A stretch of 64,000 bases of DNA from Clostridium acidisoli DSM 12555 (GCF_900176305.1 NZ_FWXH01000011.1:1-64000), one strand, 5' to 3'. Counted from the stretch's first letter, positions 44,992-53,518 are shown. Translations and numbers: made by a program. The notes: generated by a model from the sequence alone, not told the origin.

Positions 44992-45382
44992 ATGCCATTT
45001 GTTAGAGTAAATTATAACGAAGAAAAATATAATAAGAAACAATTACCTTTAATTAGTAAAAATATATTAAATTCACTCATTGAGGAATTTAATGTTCCTC
45101 CAAAAGATTATTTTCAAGTTTTTGATTCTCACAAAAAAGAAGAAATATTCTATGATAAGAATTATCTTATTAGTAAAAACAGAACTGATGGTGTTCTATA
45201 TATTCAAATTACATGTGGCGCAGGAAGAACTAAGGAACAAAAAAAAAGCGTTATATATGAGCATTGCAGACAAGCTATTTACAAATTGCAAAATCCCTAA
45301 GGAAAATGTATTCATAATGCTTATAGAAACTGAATTAGAAGACTGGTCATTTGGTGAAGGTATAGCACAAATGATTAAATAA
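44992..45382 (+). pseudogene. Tautomerase-family gene with a frameshift in an A9 run
   Basis: Starts MPFVRVNYNEEKYNKKQL with the catalytic-type Pro directly after Met, preceded by AAAGGAGG. The frame carries through QVFDSHKKEEIFYDKNYL and ITCGAGRTKEQKK. After nine A (45239-45247) the normal C-terminus (ALYMSIADKLF...EDWSFGEGIAQMIK) lies in the +1 frame to 45382, while the original frame ends at 45300 with unrelated residues. One extra A explains it: a true mutation, a sequencing error, or slippage on A9 that restores the protein in part of the transcripts. Confidence 0.85.
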
Positions 45383-45420
45383 TTAACATTTAATAAAATT
45401 TAGAAAGAAGGAAATGTATA

Positions 45421-45765
45421 ATGAAGAATAAAGCAATAATCTCCACAGCAAAGAAAACTCTAGGTGACTTTGCTCCAACTTTTGTAAAATACACTGATGA
45501 AGTTCTTTTTGGTGATTCATGGAGAAGAGAAGAACTATCACTGAGAGATAGAAGTATTATAACAATATCAGCACTCGTAGCTGGACAACATATAGACCAA
45601 TTAGAATATCATATAAATCTTGCTAAAGAAAATGGAGTAAAAGAAGATGAAATAATTGAGATTATAACTCATCTTGCCTTTTATGTCGGATGGCCAAGAG
45701 CTGCATCAGCTTTTCAAATTGTAAAAAGGAGTACTTTAAGTAATATCAAAAATATGAATCTTTAA
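45421..45765 (+). CDS. Carboxymuconolactone decarboxylase-family protein
   Basis: 114 residues; SLRDRSIITISALVAGQHIDQLEYHINLAKENG is the family core in continuous form (quoted in part: ALVAGQHIDQLEYHI). The usual CxxC of the AhpD-like branch is missing, so it belongs to the non-redox branch. AAGAAGGAAATG precedes the start region. It follows the tautomerase gene by 38 bases and probably shares its transcript. Confidence 0.88.
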   Translation: MKNKAIISTAKKTLGDFAPTFVKYTDEVLFGDSWRREELSLRDRSIITISALVAGQHIDQLEYHINLAKENGVKEDEIIEIITHLAFYVGWPRAASAFQIVKRSTLSNIKNMNL

Positions 45766-45875
45766 GTATTTCTTTTTCTATTTTAGGTGAAGATTTTTTA
45801 CGGAAAGGGTATACAAATTATTGGTAATTTAATACATTTGTTGATTTTATTCATTATCCTTTAATTATGATATTA

Positions 45876-46445
45876 TTATTGGCATGGATAGGCAAACACT
45901 TCTGCTAATCTTAAAAAAATCTCAGTATGATTAGTCAATTCTTCATATCCATCATTTTGCAAACACCATTTAATTGCAGTCATAACAAGTGCTGCATATA
46001 ACTCTGACAAATAATCTAAAATATCATGGGACTTTTTATTCTTTGTTTTATACTGATCATAAAAACTTCTTTTTAAAAAACCAGACATATCATCATATAA
46101 ATGAATCGTATCTGTATTAATGGTATAAAGAGCTAAAATTTCTTCTCGTTTAGCAGATAGTATCCGATATAAAGGTTTTATAACCATAAGAGCGTCTTCT
46201 ACATTAACACATTCAAATCGATTTTTCACTCCAGCTATTAGTGAGTCAAATACTTCATTGCAAAGAGTTTCTGCCAGCTGATATTTATCTGTGTAATGCT
46301 TATAGAATGTAGAGCGGTTAATCAACGCCCTGTCCAATATATCTTGCACTGTTATTTTGTTAAAGTCTTTTTGCCTTAGTAAATAAATAAAAGATTCTTC
46401 TATATTTTTTTTTGTCTTTATAACACGCAAATCATTTTCATTCAT
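45876..46445 (-). CDS. TetR/AcrR-family regulator
   Basis: 189 residues; helix-turn-helix ITVQDILDRALINRSTFYKH. ATG at 46445 has GGAGGAG 7 bases upstream. Divergent from the HXXEE membrane protein gene at 46641. Confidence 0.9.
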   Translation of the reverse strand: MNENDLRVIKTKKNIEESFIYLLRQKDFNKITVQDILDRALINRSTFYKHYTDKYQLAETLCNEVFDSLIAGVKNRFECVNVEDALMVIKPLYRILSAKREEILALYTINTDTIHLYDDMSGFLKRSFYDQYKTKNKKSHDILDYLSELYAALVMTAIKWCLQNDGYEELTNHTEIFLRLAEVFAYPCQ

Positions 46446-46640
46446 ATGTAACTCCTCCATACGATTATTTTAAAATATTTTATATAGATAAGCAACACTT
46501 TGTATTATTTTTGTAGTTTAAGTGCATAAACATTTAGATATTGATGTTTGAAACATTAAAGTAACTGAGTAAAATAAATATAGAGGTTTGTGAAATAAGA
46601 AAATAAAGATTGTTGGTAACTTACAAAGGAGGAATGAAAA

Positions 46641-47150
46641 ATGAATGAATTAAAATGGTTTGCATGGTTGTTTCCATTATTATTTATTGTACACGATATG
46701 GAAGAAATTATTATGGCAAAACACTGGTGCAAAAAGAATTTAAAACAATATGTCCGCCTACCTATAACACCCTTTGGAGGCACAAAAAGTACAGCTGGAT
46801 GTGCAATTGGTGTTTATGAAGAATTGATTTTATGGCTTATAGCTGCTATGATTGGTAACATTACTGGATTTTATGGTTTGTGGTACGGTTTACTCGTGGC
46901 AAATATCGTGCATCTAATTTTATTGCATATCATATTATTACCATTGTCCTACCGTCATTATGTTCCCGGTGAAATATCAGCATGGCTGACAGTTATTCCA
47001 TGCTTGTATATTTTAAAACTTGCCCAGAATATCTTGGGGTACTCTGTTATTGGAATTACTATTTGGGTGACGATAGGGATTGGCTTTGGTTTAGTAAACA
47101 TGAAGATATTGCATAAATACATTAATAAATTGTCCAAATTAGTGGAATGA
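46641..47150 (+). CDS. HXXEE-domain membrane protein
   Basis: 169 residues with 4-5 hydrophobic segments. HDMEE at residues 18-22 is the HXXEE signature; further His residues lie in HLILLHIILLPLSYRHY, as in other members. The family is thought to be membrane-bound with a metal-like site, function unknown. AAGGAGG precedes the ATG. Probably under the divergent TetR. Confidence 0.85.
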   Translation: MNELKWFAWLFPLLFIVHDMEEIIMAKHWCKKNLKQYVRLPITPFGGTKSTAGCAIGVYEELILWLIAAMIGNITGFYGLWYGLLVANIVHLILLHIILLPLSYRHYVPGEISAWLTVIPCLYILKLAQNILGYSVIGITIWVTIGIGFGLVNMKILHKYINKLSKLVE

Positions 47151-47168
47151 TTATATTTTAATAAAGAA

Positions 47169-47200
47169 TAGGGGATTAACTTACAACGTTACATCCCCTA
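47169..47200. terminator. Weak hairpin between convergent genes
   Basis: TAGGGGAT/ATCCCCTA, 8-bp stem with a 16-base loop, no T-run. It lies between the HXXEE gene and the convergent SDR gene. Confidence 0.4.
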
Positions 47201-47257
47201 CAATTCTCTCAGGAAAATCCTTCTTGCTTATTTAATATTTGAGGTGATTGCTTTTTA

Positions 47258-48022
47258 CTATAATAACATACCACCAGATGCTTCAATACGTTGACCGGTA
47301 ACCCATCCCATTTCATCCGTACATAGACTAGCAACAACACCTCCAATATCAGAAGCTTCTCCAATTCTTCCGAGTGCAGCATAAGAACCAATAGTATCTT
47401 TCAAATCTGGATTTTTAATATAAGTATCTCCACTAAATTCAGTGTTAACAGCTCCAGGAGCTATAGTATTCGCTCTTATACCTCTAGCTCCTAATTCTTT
47501 AGCCAAATATCTAGTAAAGACTTCTACTGCACCTTTTGCAGCAGCATAAAGTCCAGAACCTGGGAATGTAAAACGAGTTAATCCTGTTGAAGTGTTCACA
47601 ATTCCACCTTTATCAGCAATAAGCGGAATTAGTTTCTGAGTTAAAAAGAAAACTCCTTTAAAGTGTACATTAACTATTTTATCAAATTCCTCTTCTGTAA
47701 CTTCTAAAATAGGAGTGTGACTTGAGATCCCAGCATTATTAATTAAAAAATCAAACTGCTCTTTATTCCATTTATCCTTTAAAACATCTGATAACTTAGA
47801 TGCAAAGGAATCAAAGAAAGATATATTACTTACATCTAGCTGAATAGCAGCAGCTTTACCACCATTTACTTCAATTTCTTTTACAACTTCATCTGCTTTT
47901 TCTTTTTGATTATTGTAAGTGATAATTACATCTATCCCCTTTTTAGCTAATGATATCGCAGAATCTCTGCCAATTCCACGACTTCCACCTGTAACTAATG
48001 CAATTTTACTATTTGGGTTCAT
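47258..48022 (-). CDS. Short-chain dehydrogenase/reductase
   Basis: 254 residues, classical SDR: TGGSRGIGRD for NAD(P)H, NNAGIS, the catalytic Tyr-x3-Lys in YAAAKGAVEVF, and the C-terminal GQRIEASGGMLL. Substrate unknown. AAAGGAGAGG precedes the ATG. The promoter 165 bases upstream has a 19-bp MerR-type spacer, and a merR gene is divergent. Confidence 0.93.
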   Translation of the reverse strand: MNPNSKIALVTGGSRGIGRDSAISLAKKGIDVIITYNNQKEKADEVVKEIEVNGGKAAAIQLDVSNISFFDSFASKLSDVLKDKWNKEQFDFLINNAGISSHTPILEVTEEEFDKIVNVHFKGVFFLTQKLIPLIADKGGIVNTSTGLTRFTFPGSGLYAAAKGAVEVFTRYLAKELGARGIRANTIAPGAVNTEFSGDTYIKNPDLKDTIGSYAALGRIGEASDIGGVVASLCTDEMGWVTGQRIEASGGMLL

Positions 48023-48184
48023 AAAAACCTCTCCTTTAAATATTTATTAACCATTTAGAAATTAATATCTCATTATTTATACTGCCACTTATATTTCAAA
48101 GATAGTATTTCCTTAATCATCAATTTTAATTTTACCAAAGAAGATATAAGTCACTTGAAATTTAATTTCCTATGATTTATACTC

Positions 48185-48215
48185 ATGTTAATACCTAGAG
48201 ATATATCTAGGTCAA
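48185..48215 (-). promoter_or_regulatory. MerR-type promoter driving the SDR gene
   Basis: On the minus strand TTGACC (48210-48215) and TAACAT (48185-48190) are separated by 19 bp, the overlong spacer typical of MerR-activated promoters. Inside it lies the inverted repeat ACCTAGA/TCTAGGT (48193-48199 and 48206-48212). Confidence 0.75.
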
Positions 48216-48249
48216 GCTTTTTTTATAAATTTTAAAGGGGATTTTAAAA

Positions 48250-48672
48250 TTGACTTATACAATAAAAGATATATCAAAAATGTTTGGAATTTCTATATAT
48301 ACAATTCGTTTCTATGACAAAGAAGGACTTCTACCATTTGTCATGAGAAATAAATCAGGAAACAGAGTTTTTACTGAATCAGACGTGAGTCTATTTAGAA
48401 CAATTTGTTGTCTAAAGAATACTGGCATGCAACTTAAGGATATAAAAAAGTATATTGATTTCTGCATGGAAGGTCCTAGCACCATAGACTCACGAAAAAA
48501 ATTACTTTTGGAACATAAAGAAGCAATTTTAGGACAAATAAGTAATCTCAATGAAAATTTAGACCTTATTCGTTCAAAAATAGAAAAGTATGCATCTCCC
48601 AACGCAGTCCAAATTATTAACGAAGAAAGAAAAAAAGTTCATGATGAAAAGCGTGAAAATAACTTGCTATAG
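48250..48672 (+). CDS. MerR-family regulator
   Basis: 140 residues from a TTG start that follows AAAGGGG; YTIKDISKMFGISIYTIRFYDKEGLL is the MerR domain, then a long coiled coil. Divergent from the SDR gene, whose promoter has the MerR-type geometry. Its last 56 bases overlap the truncated flavodoxin gene on the other strand. Confidence 0.92.
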   Translation: MTYTIKDISKMFGISIYTIRFYDKEGLLPFVMRNKSGNRVFTESDVSLFRTICCLKNTGMQLKDIKKYIDFCMEGPSTIDSRKKLLLEHKEAILGQISNLNENLDLIRSKIEKYASPNAVQIINEERKKVHDEKRENNLL

Positions 48673-49213
48673 TACAAGTATTTTCTACGGTAAAATTCTT
48701 TTCAAATTGATCATCATAAAATAATTTTTCAGTTATTATTCTAAGGCCATCTGTAATAAAAGAATGTTTTTTAATATATTTCTTTTCTCCCTGAATATCT
48801 TTATCTATTTTTTCTAAGTTCTCTTCTATCTTTTTCTTAGGTTCCTTTTCTAGTTCCTTATTTATATCAAACCTAGGAAGATAATTATCAATCATAACTA
48901 TTTCATTAATATAAGAAAATTCAATTCCATTTCTATTCCCTATTTCTAAAAGGTGTCTTGTTGCTGCCCCTGCATACATTCCATAAGTTGCTATTCCAAA
49001 AATATATTTACTTTTAAATCTTGCTTTATTTAAAAACTTTTCAACAATTTTAGGAACTCCGCTATTGTAAATTGGAAATACAATTCCAATTTTTTCGTCT
49101 TCAAAATCATATTTACCTTCTTTTATTAATTTAGGAATTGAATAATAATCACTTCCAAGACTTTTTGCCACATATAGACTATTTCCTGTTGCTGTGAAAT
49201 ATAAAATTTTCAT
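48617..49213 (-). pseudogene. EFR1-type flavodoxin/ferredoxin gene truncated at its 3' end
   Basis: The N-terminal flavodoxin part is intact (MKILYFTATGNSLYVAKSLG, FPIYNSGVPKIVEKFL, ATYGMYAGAATRH). EFR1 proteins normally continue into two [4Fe-4S] motifs. Here the frame reaches FTVENTCT, the position of the first ferredoxin cysteine, and then runs into unrelated residues (IASYFHAFHHEL) antisense to the merR 3' end. The clusters are therefore lost. ATG at 49213 follows AAGGAGG. Confidence 0.8.
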
Positions 49214-49278
49214 AATATCCTCCTTAAATCCTAACATTGCAATTATAACGTTTATTTGAATATAGTATCTATATTTGA

Positions 49279-49770
49279 TTACACATCAAATATCTGAACA
49301 TTGCAATCTAAATCATCAAGTTTTTCTTTTGATTCTATATATTTAATACCTTGCTTCTCATAAAATTTTATCCAAAAGTTCACTGCTGTTTTATTAGTTG
49401 ATATTTGTACAATTCTATATTTTCCTTTACATTCATCTAATAAAATTCTAATTGCAGCACTACCTATTCCCTTATTCCTAAAATTCTTTAATATAAATAA
49501 TTCATGAACAACATAATCAATATCTTTTGGAACGTATTTTCCCGTATTAAAAAGAACAAAACCTGCCACTTCACCTTGATAAGTTATAAAATAAGGAGTT
49601 AAATCCTCTGATTTAAAATATAAATCTAAACCATCATATTCAAATCTTCCATCCTCATTAATTTTCAAATCGTCTGCAAATTCTGATAAATCATGTAAAT
49701 ATATGCTCATTAAATTCTCTAGCTTTACTTTTGAGACTACTGTTACTCTTTCTAGTTTTGCTTTATTCAC
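49279..49770 (-). CDS. GNAT-family acetyltransferase
   Basis: 163 residues; VVHELFILKNFRNKGIGSAA is the acetyl-CoA motif and TAVNFWIKFYEKQG the late motif. The GTG start overlaps the end of the DUF1847 gene by 8 bases without a clear ribosome site, so translation is probably coupled. Substrate unknown. Confidence 0.85.
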   Translation of the reverse strand: MNKAKLERVTVVSKVKLENLMSIYLHDLSEFADDLKINEDGRFEYDGLDLYFKSEDLTPYFITYQGEVAGFVLFNTGKYVPKDIDYVVHELFILKNFRNKGIGSAAIRILLDECKGKYRIVQISTNKTAVNFWIKFYEKQGIKYIESKEKLDDLDCNVQIFDV

Positions 49771-50368
49771 TTTTAGGAAATAGCCTGTCTTTATAGTATG
49801 AATCTGATTGATATATTGCTCCTAATGGATTATGTGCTAAAACTCTATCTTTCACTGCAAAAACAGTTATTGGAGCTTTTGAATATTTTATAAATAACGA
49901 ATCATGTCCAACACATAATCCTAAAATAATATTTAAATCTGTTTTAGCTACATTTAAGAAATTGGCTTGGCCGATTGGATTGCACATTGGCACATTTGAA
50001 TGTATATTAATAAAATCTTTTGATATAGCTCCATTTTTACATATTATAGAATTTACGGTAAATCCATTGTAGCTAAGAATTTTGCTTAAAATCTTAGCTT
50101 TATTAGATAGTCCAATGCAAAAGGCAATTCCTATATTATCATATTGACATCTTCTCGCAAAATCTATTGTTTCTTCTAATCTTGTCTTTTCACCATACCC
50201 ATCACTTACAACCAATGCTGATGCTTTAGCAATTTTAGCATTTTCTTCATCTTTATATATTTCTTTAATTCTATCCATTTTATCATCAAGACTTGGACAA
50301 TTTTGGGGTGCTTTATCTAATTCTTTTTTGTTGCAAGCATGAATTGAACATAACGCACAATTATACAT
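49763..50368 (-). CDS. DUF1847-family metal-binding protein
   Basis: 201 residues. The N-terminus MYNCALCSIHAC...NCP holds a four-cysteine cluster; later AFCIGLSNKAK, SIICKNG, PMCNPIGQA and LGLCVGHDSLF supply more conserved cysteines and a His. This is the DUF1847 pattern, a family of anaerobes that probably binds zinc; function unknown. Confidence 0.85.
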   Translation of the reverse strand: MYNCALCSIHACNKKELDKAPQNCPSLDDKMDRIKEIYKDEENAKIAKASALVVSDGYGEKTRLEETIDFARRCQYDNIGIAFCIGLSNKAKILSKILSYNGFTVNSIICKNGAISKDFINIHSNVPMCNPIGQANFLNVAKTDLNIILGLCVGHDSLFIKYSKAPITVFAVKDRVLAHNPLGAIYQSDSYYKDRLFPKSE

Positions 50369-50479
50369 ACTACTCCTTCTTTCATATTAGTATTTACTCT
50401 TACCTAAACATGATATTTTAGATATACTATGACATAAATTCTTCTTTCAAAATTGAATAACTATAATCAAGTATTCCTT

Positions 50480-50700
50480 CTATAATTTATATCCAATAGA
50501 ATATAAAGCCGCTTGTTCTGCATGGATTAATGTAGTATCAAACAATGGTGTTTTTGTATCTTTTTGTTGAATTTGATTTGCTACTTTATGCATTGTATTG
50601 GTACATATTACTATGAATTCCGCACCGGCTTTTTCTAATATCTGAGCAGCTTCTGATAAAATATGTGCACTTTTCCACCAATCAACCCAATTGTTTTCAT
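50480..50700 (-). pseudogene. Aspartate/glutamate racemase remnant (racX-like) with two deletions
   Basis: After GGAGGGAG, ATG at 50700 starts MKTIGLIGG, the N-terminus of RacX-type racemases. The sequence then jumps, in another frame, to SAHILSEAAQILEKAGAEFI followed by VICTNTMHKVANQIQ (first catalytic Cys region), and jumps again to TPLFDTTLIHAEQAAL, the family C-terminus. Roughly the second to fifth tenths and the part with the second catalytic Cys are missing. Not functional. Confidence 0.75.
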
Positions 50701-50770
50701 TTCCACTACTCCCTCCAGTTTTTCTTCGTCTTACATTACTATTATGAATCACTTGTAACATAAATTTCAA

Positions 50771-51139
50771 GTGTATACATTTATTTTAAGCTCTATTGAG
50801 AATACTATTTCTCGCTGCCTCCATGTAAGTTCCTCTTCCATCTGACACGACATTTAGTGCAAGTGGCTGATTTTTCGTGTCCAAACACCACACTAGAGAC
50901 TGTTCCTTGTTGGGCTAGTTATCTTCCTTAAACCGTAAAGCATTGTTGCTTCTCTTACAATTTTTATTGATACTATATTAATTCTTTTAGCAGGAGTATT
51001 ATTATTTTCTGCTACTATTACTCACTTTACTATTTACCTAATTTTTCAATTAATGTGTTATAATAAATTTATGGAATACGTTCGTAATTGTAATTTATTA
51101 TGAAGTAAAAATATTTTATGTAATGAACAGGAGGCATTT
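50771..51139. other. Gene-free stretch of about 370 bases
   Basis: No supportable gene. A 40-codon open stretch on the minus strand (50786-50910) contains CLDTKNQPLALNVVS, faintly like RadC/JAB proteins, but has no start and breaks off; probably debris. The last 80 bases hold the promoter region of the Nudix gene at 51140. Confidence 0.5.
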
Positions 51140-51616
51140 ATGGAAGAGCAAGATTTATCATTTATAACCAGTCAAGGCAGATTTAATTATAGGGTTGGAG
51201 CAATTATTATTAGAGATAATAAATTACTCATGGTTAAAAATGATAGTGCACCTTATTATTATTCAGTTGGTGGAAGAGTAAAATTAAATGAAACATCTGA
51301 AAAAGCTGTTATTCGTGAGGCATTTGAGGAGACAGGTGTAAAATTTGAAATTGATAGATTAGCCTTTATACATGAGCACTTTTTTTGTGAGGAAATAACA
51401 AGAGAGCATTATCATGAAATCGCCTTTTCCTATTTAATGAAAGCAAATACCAACATGAATTTTGAATGTAACAGCTTTGGGGAACAAGGCTCAAAAGAAC
51501 ATTTACACTGGTTGCCTATTGAAGATTTAAATGAATATCACTTATTTCCTGAGTTTTTTAAGACTAAATTATTAAGAAGCATTACTGGTATTGAACACAT
51601 TATTTCAAATGGATAG
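51140..51616 (+). CDS. Nudix hydrolase
   Basis: 158 residues; Nudix box VGGRVKLNETSEKAVIREAF then EETG, intact. An N-terminal RFNYRVGAIIIRDNKLLMVK precedes it. Substrate unknown. AGGAGG precedes the ATG. Stands alone. Confidence 0.9.
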   Translation: MEEQDLSFITSQGRFNYRVGAIIIRDNKLLMVKNDSAPYYYSVGGRVKLNETSEKAVIREAFEETGVKFEIDRLAFIHEHFFCEEITREHYHEIAFSYLMKANTNMNFECNSFGEQGSKEHLHWLPIEDLNEYHLFPEFFKTKLLRSITGIEHIISNG

Positions 51617-51742
51617 AATTACATGTTATATACATAAATTTTAGTTTGGAAATTTCTTAAAGGTTTCATTATTTATAACTTTTACAACTGTGCAACTTTG
51701 TAAAAACATGTAAATCAATAATGATATTAAAAGGGGAATCTT

Positions 51743-52452
51743 ATGGAGAATTTTATGATTGGAATGTATGGTAAATACGATAATATAAAATTTAATAGAG
51801 ACTTTAGAGAAAACTTTTATGGGATAGAAGCGTGTCTTTTTGAAGATGAAATGGATATAGAAAAACTAATTAACAAAACTGAAAGAAAAGGCATTAAATT
51901 TGGTATACACTTTCCTTTAAGGTCAGGAATATCAAATTTAAGAGACACGCAGTTTTTATCATTAGATGCAAAAACAAGAGAAAATGCTTATAAGTATATT
52001 GAAGGAGAATTAAATTATATCAACAAGAAGGGACTTAACCCAGAATATATCCTGTTTCATTATCCTAAACCAGTTATTTTGAAAAATGATTTCGATATGA
52101 GTAACTGGAGGTTTACAGATAAAAGTGAATATACATATGAGTCAGACTATCCAACTAACGAATTTAAGAAATACAGTGAAAATCTCTTTTCTTGGTTATC
52201 GGAAAAAAGTCTTGAATATAATTTTATTCCTGTATTAGAATTTGATGCGTTAAATAAGTATGTTTGTGAGGATAACTTTCTTGAAAACTTATTAGAAAAA
52301 TACAAAACAATAAAGATATGCTTAGATACAGGGAGACTTCATTTACAAAGGAAAATAAGAATGTAAAAATAATGTTTGAACATAGGTCAGATTTAATAAG
52401 TGATAACGAATTAGATAGTTGTTATTCTTGGATTAGTTCCATATTAGAATAA
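51743..52452 (+). pseudogene. TIM-barrel (sugar isomerase/endonuclease IV-like) gene with internal deletion
   Basis: The frame starts MENFMIGMYGKYDNIKFN after AAGGGGAA and runs through GIHFPLRSGISNL, ILFHYPKP and VLEFDALNKYV to CLDTGRLHLQ, then stops at 52366. The expected C-terminal end, KNVKIMFEHRSDLISDNELD to SSILE, follows at once in another frame to 52452. The last barrel segment is missing, so about 60-70 residues seem to have been deleted with a frame change. Function of intact relatives unknown. Confidence 0.75.
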
Positions 52453-52639
52453 GTGAATTAGTTCAGAATATTCTTTAAATGACGAAGTGCTTTCTTTAAT
52501 AAATAAGTACTTTGCATTAATTATAAGTAAACCATTAATCCCTAACTCTAAATCATTGCAATGCTTAAACTAAAAAGGTTCTCCTTCACTTATGAGCTCT
52601 TTTCTACTTCAAGATTGAACTTCTTTAACCTATTAAATT

Positions 52640-52683
52640 GCACTACCTTGCTCAGCCGCACCGGTTCTCCGTAACAGTTATAC
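52640..52683 (+). repeat. Weak copy of the GGTTCTCCGTAAC-type repeat
   Basis: CACTACCTTGCTCAGC followed by CACCGGTTCTCCGTAAC resembles the right end of the repeats at 53519 and 54421. Otherwise 52453-52709 shows no gene. Confidence 0.35.
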
Positions 52684-52709
52684 CGTAGAATTTATAAATT
52701 AGAAACCAA

Positions 52710-52737
52710 TAGGGATATCAACTCCTTGATATCCCTA
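52710..52737 (-). terminator. Terminator of the isochorismatase-like gene
   Basis: Twelve-base perfect stem TAGGGATATCAA/TTGATATCCCTA with loop CTCC, 40 bases beyond the stop; modest T content follows (TTGGTTTCT). Confidence 0.7.
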
Positions 52738-52776
52738 TAACTTATATTATAGCTGAATTTAATCTATCCTCTTGTA

Positions 52777-53262
52777 TTAACAATTGCCAAGCATATATGA
52801 AATAACTTCAAAAGAAATCAAAGCTCTATTATAATAGATATCCATCAAACCACTTGGATGACAGGCAAAGATACCGTGCTGAAGCATAGCAGCTCCAAAG
52901 TTCCTCTCTATAGCACCATTATATGTTGCTAATACACAATACTCAGCAGCATTGCCACACAGTACAACAAAGTCAATATTTTTTTCTTTTAATATTTCCT
53001 CCAAATTCGTTTTCCAAAAGCTATTACTATATACCTTCAAAACTTCCACATCACTATCCTGTGTCATCAACTCTTCTACATTTTGAAATGTGTCATCATT
53101 ACCACCTTCGATATCCCTAATAACTATCACGGGTTTACCAGCTTTTCTAAATAATGATGCTGCCTCATTTATATATTCAAAGGTATTATGATATTCTTTT
53201 TCCTCTTTTCTATGACCTATAAAAGCTTCTTGGACATCAATTATTAATAATGCAATATTCAT
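52777..53262 (-). CDS. Isochorismatase-like cysteine hydrolase
   Basis: 161 residues of the isochorismatase-like fold. The catalytic triad is visible: Asp9 (LLIIDVQEAF), Lys76 (EVLKVYSNSF) and Cys109 (GNAAEYCVLATYNGA). Members include nicotinamidases, isochorismatases and streptothricin hydrolase; the substrate here is not determined. TTAGGAGG precedes the ATG. The transcript starts about 190 bases upstream and passes through a leader peptide and a terminator, so expression is probably controlled by attenuation. Confidence 0.9.
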   Translation of the reverse strand: MNIALLIIDVQEAFIGHRKEEKEYHNTFEYINEAASLFRKAGKPVIVIRDIEGGNDDTFQNVEELMTQDSDVEVLKVYSNSFWKTNLEEILKEKNIDFVVLCGNAAEYCVLATYNGAIERNFGAAMLQHGIFACHPSGLMDIYYNRALISFEVISYMLGNC

Positions 53263-53300
53263 TTTACATTTCCTCCTAATTTTATTTTAAATTTAGGCAT

Positions 53301-53337
53301 AAAAATACCCGGATGAAATAACGATTTCTCCCGGGTA
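53301..53337 (-). terminator. Leader terminator with competing antiterminator
   Basis: On the minus strand TACCCGG (53337-53331) pairs with CCGGGTA (53312-53306), followed by five T (53305-53301). The 5' arm also holds CCGGGAG (53334-53328), exactly complementary to CTCCCGG (53388-53382) inside the upstream leader-peptide gene. The two pairings exclude each other. Confidence 0.75.
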
Positions 53338-53368
53338 ATCATTATAAAAACATTCCATTACTAAACTT

Positions 53369-53425
53369 CTAATAAGCCATGCCGGGAGTCATGCTTAAGT
53401 TTGTTATAATATTTAAATTCATCAT
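53369..53425 (-). CDS. Putative 18-residue leader peptide
   Basis: Encodes MMNLNIITNLSMTPGMAY. AGGGAG (53435-53440) lies 9 bases before the first ATG. The codons for Thr-Pro-Gly contain CTCCCGG, the antiterminator arm. Position between a strong promoter and a terminator ahead of a hydrolase gene is that of a regulatory uORF. Met-rich (4 of 18), for which I have no explanation. Confidence 0.7.
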   Translation of the reverse strand: MMNLNIITNLSMTPGMAY

Positions 53426-53459
53426 AATACACCACTCCCTTCGAACAATTTATATTATA

Positions 53460-53488
53460 ATTATACATTTGGGCATATATCCTGTCAA
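53460..53488 (-). promoter_or_regulatory. Sigma-A promoter of the leader/isochorismatase-like unit
   Basis: TTGACA (53483-53488) and TATAAT (53460-53465) on the minus strand, separated by exactly 17 bp. Confidence 0.85.
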
Positions 53489-53518
53489 CCTTCTGTATAT
53501 ACTTTTTTAGCTTATGCT

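Noticed and set aside
47209-47391. 60-codon minus-strand frame over the SDR 3' end
   Set aside because: Alternative frame of the SDR gene; no protein features.
50786-50910. RadC/JAB-like fragment (CLDTKNQPLALNVVS)
   Set aside because: Too short, without start or HxHPSG motif; similarity could be chance.
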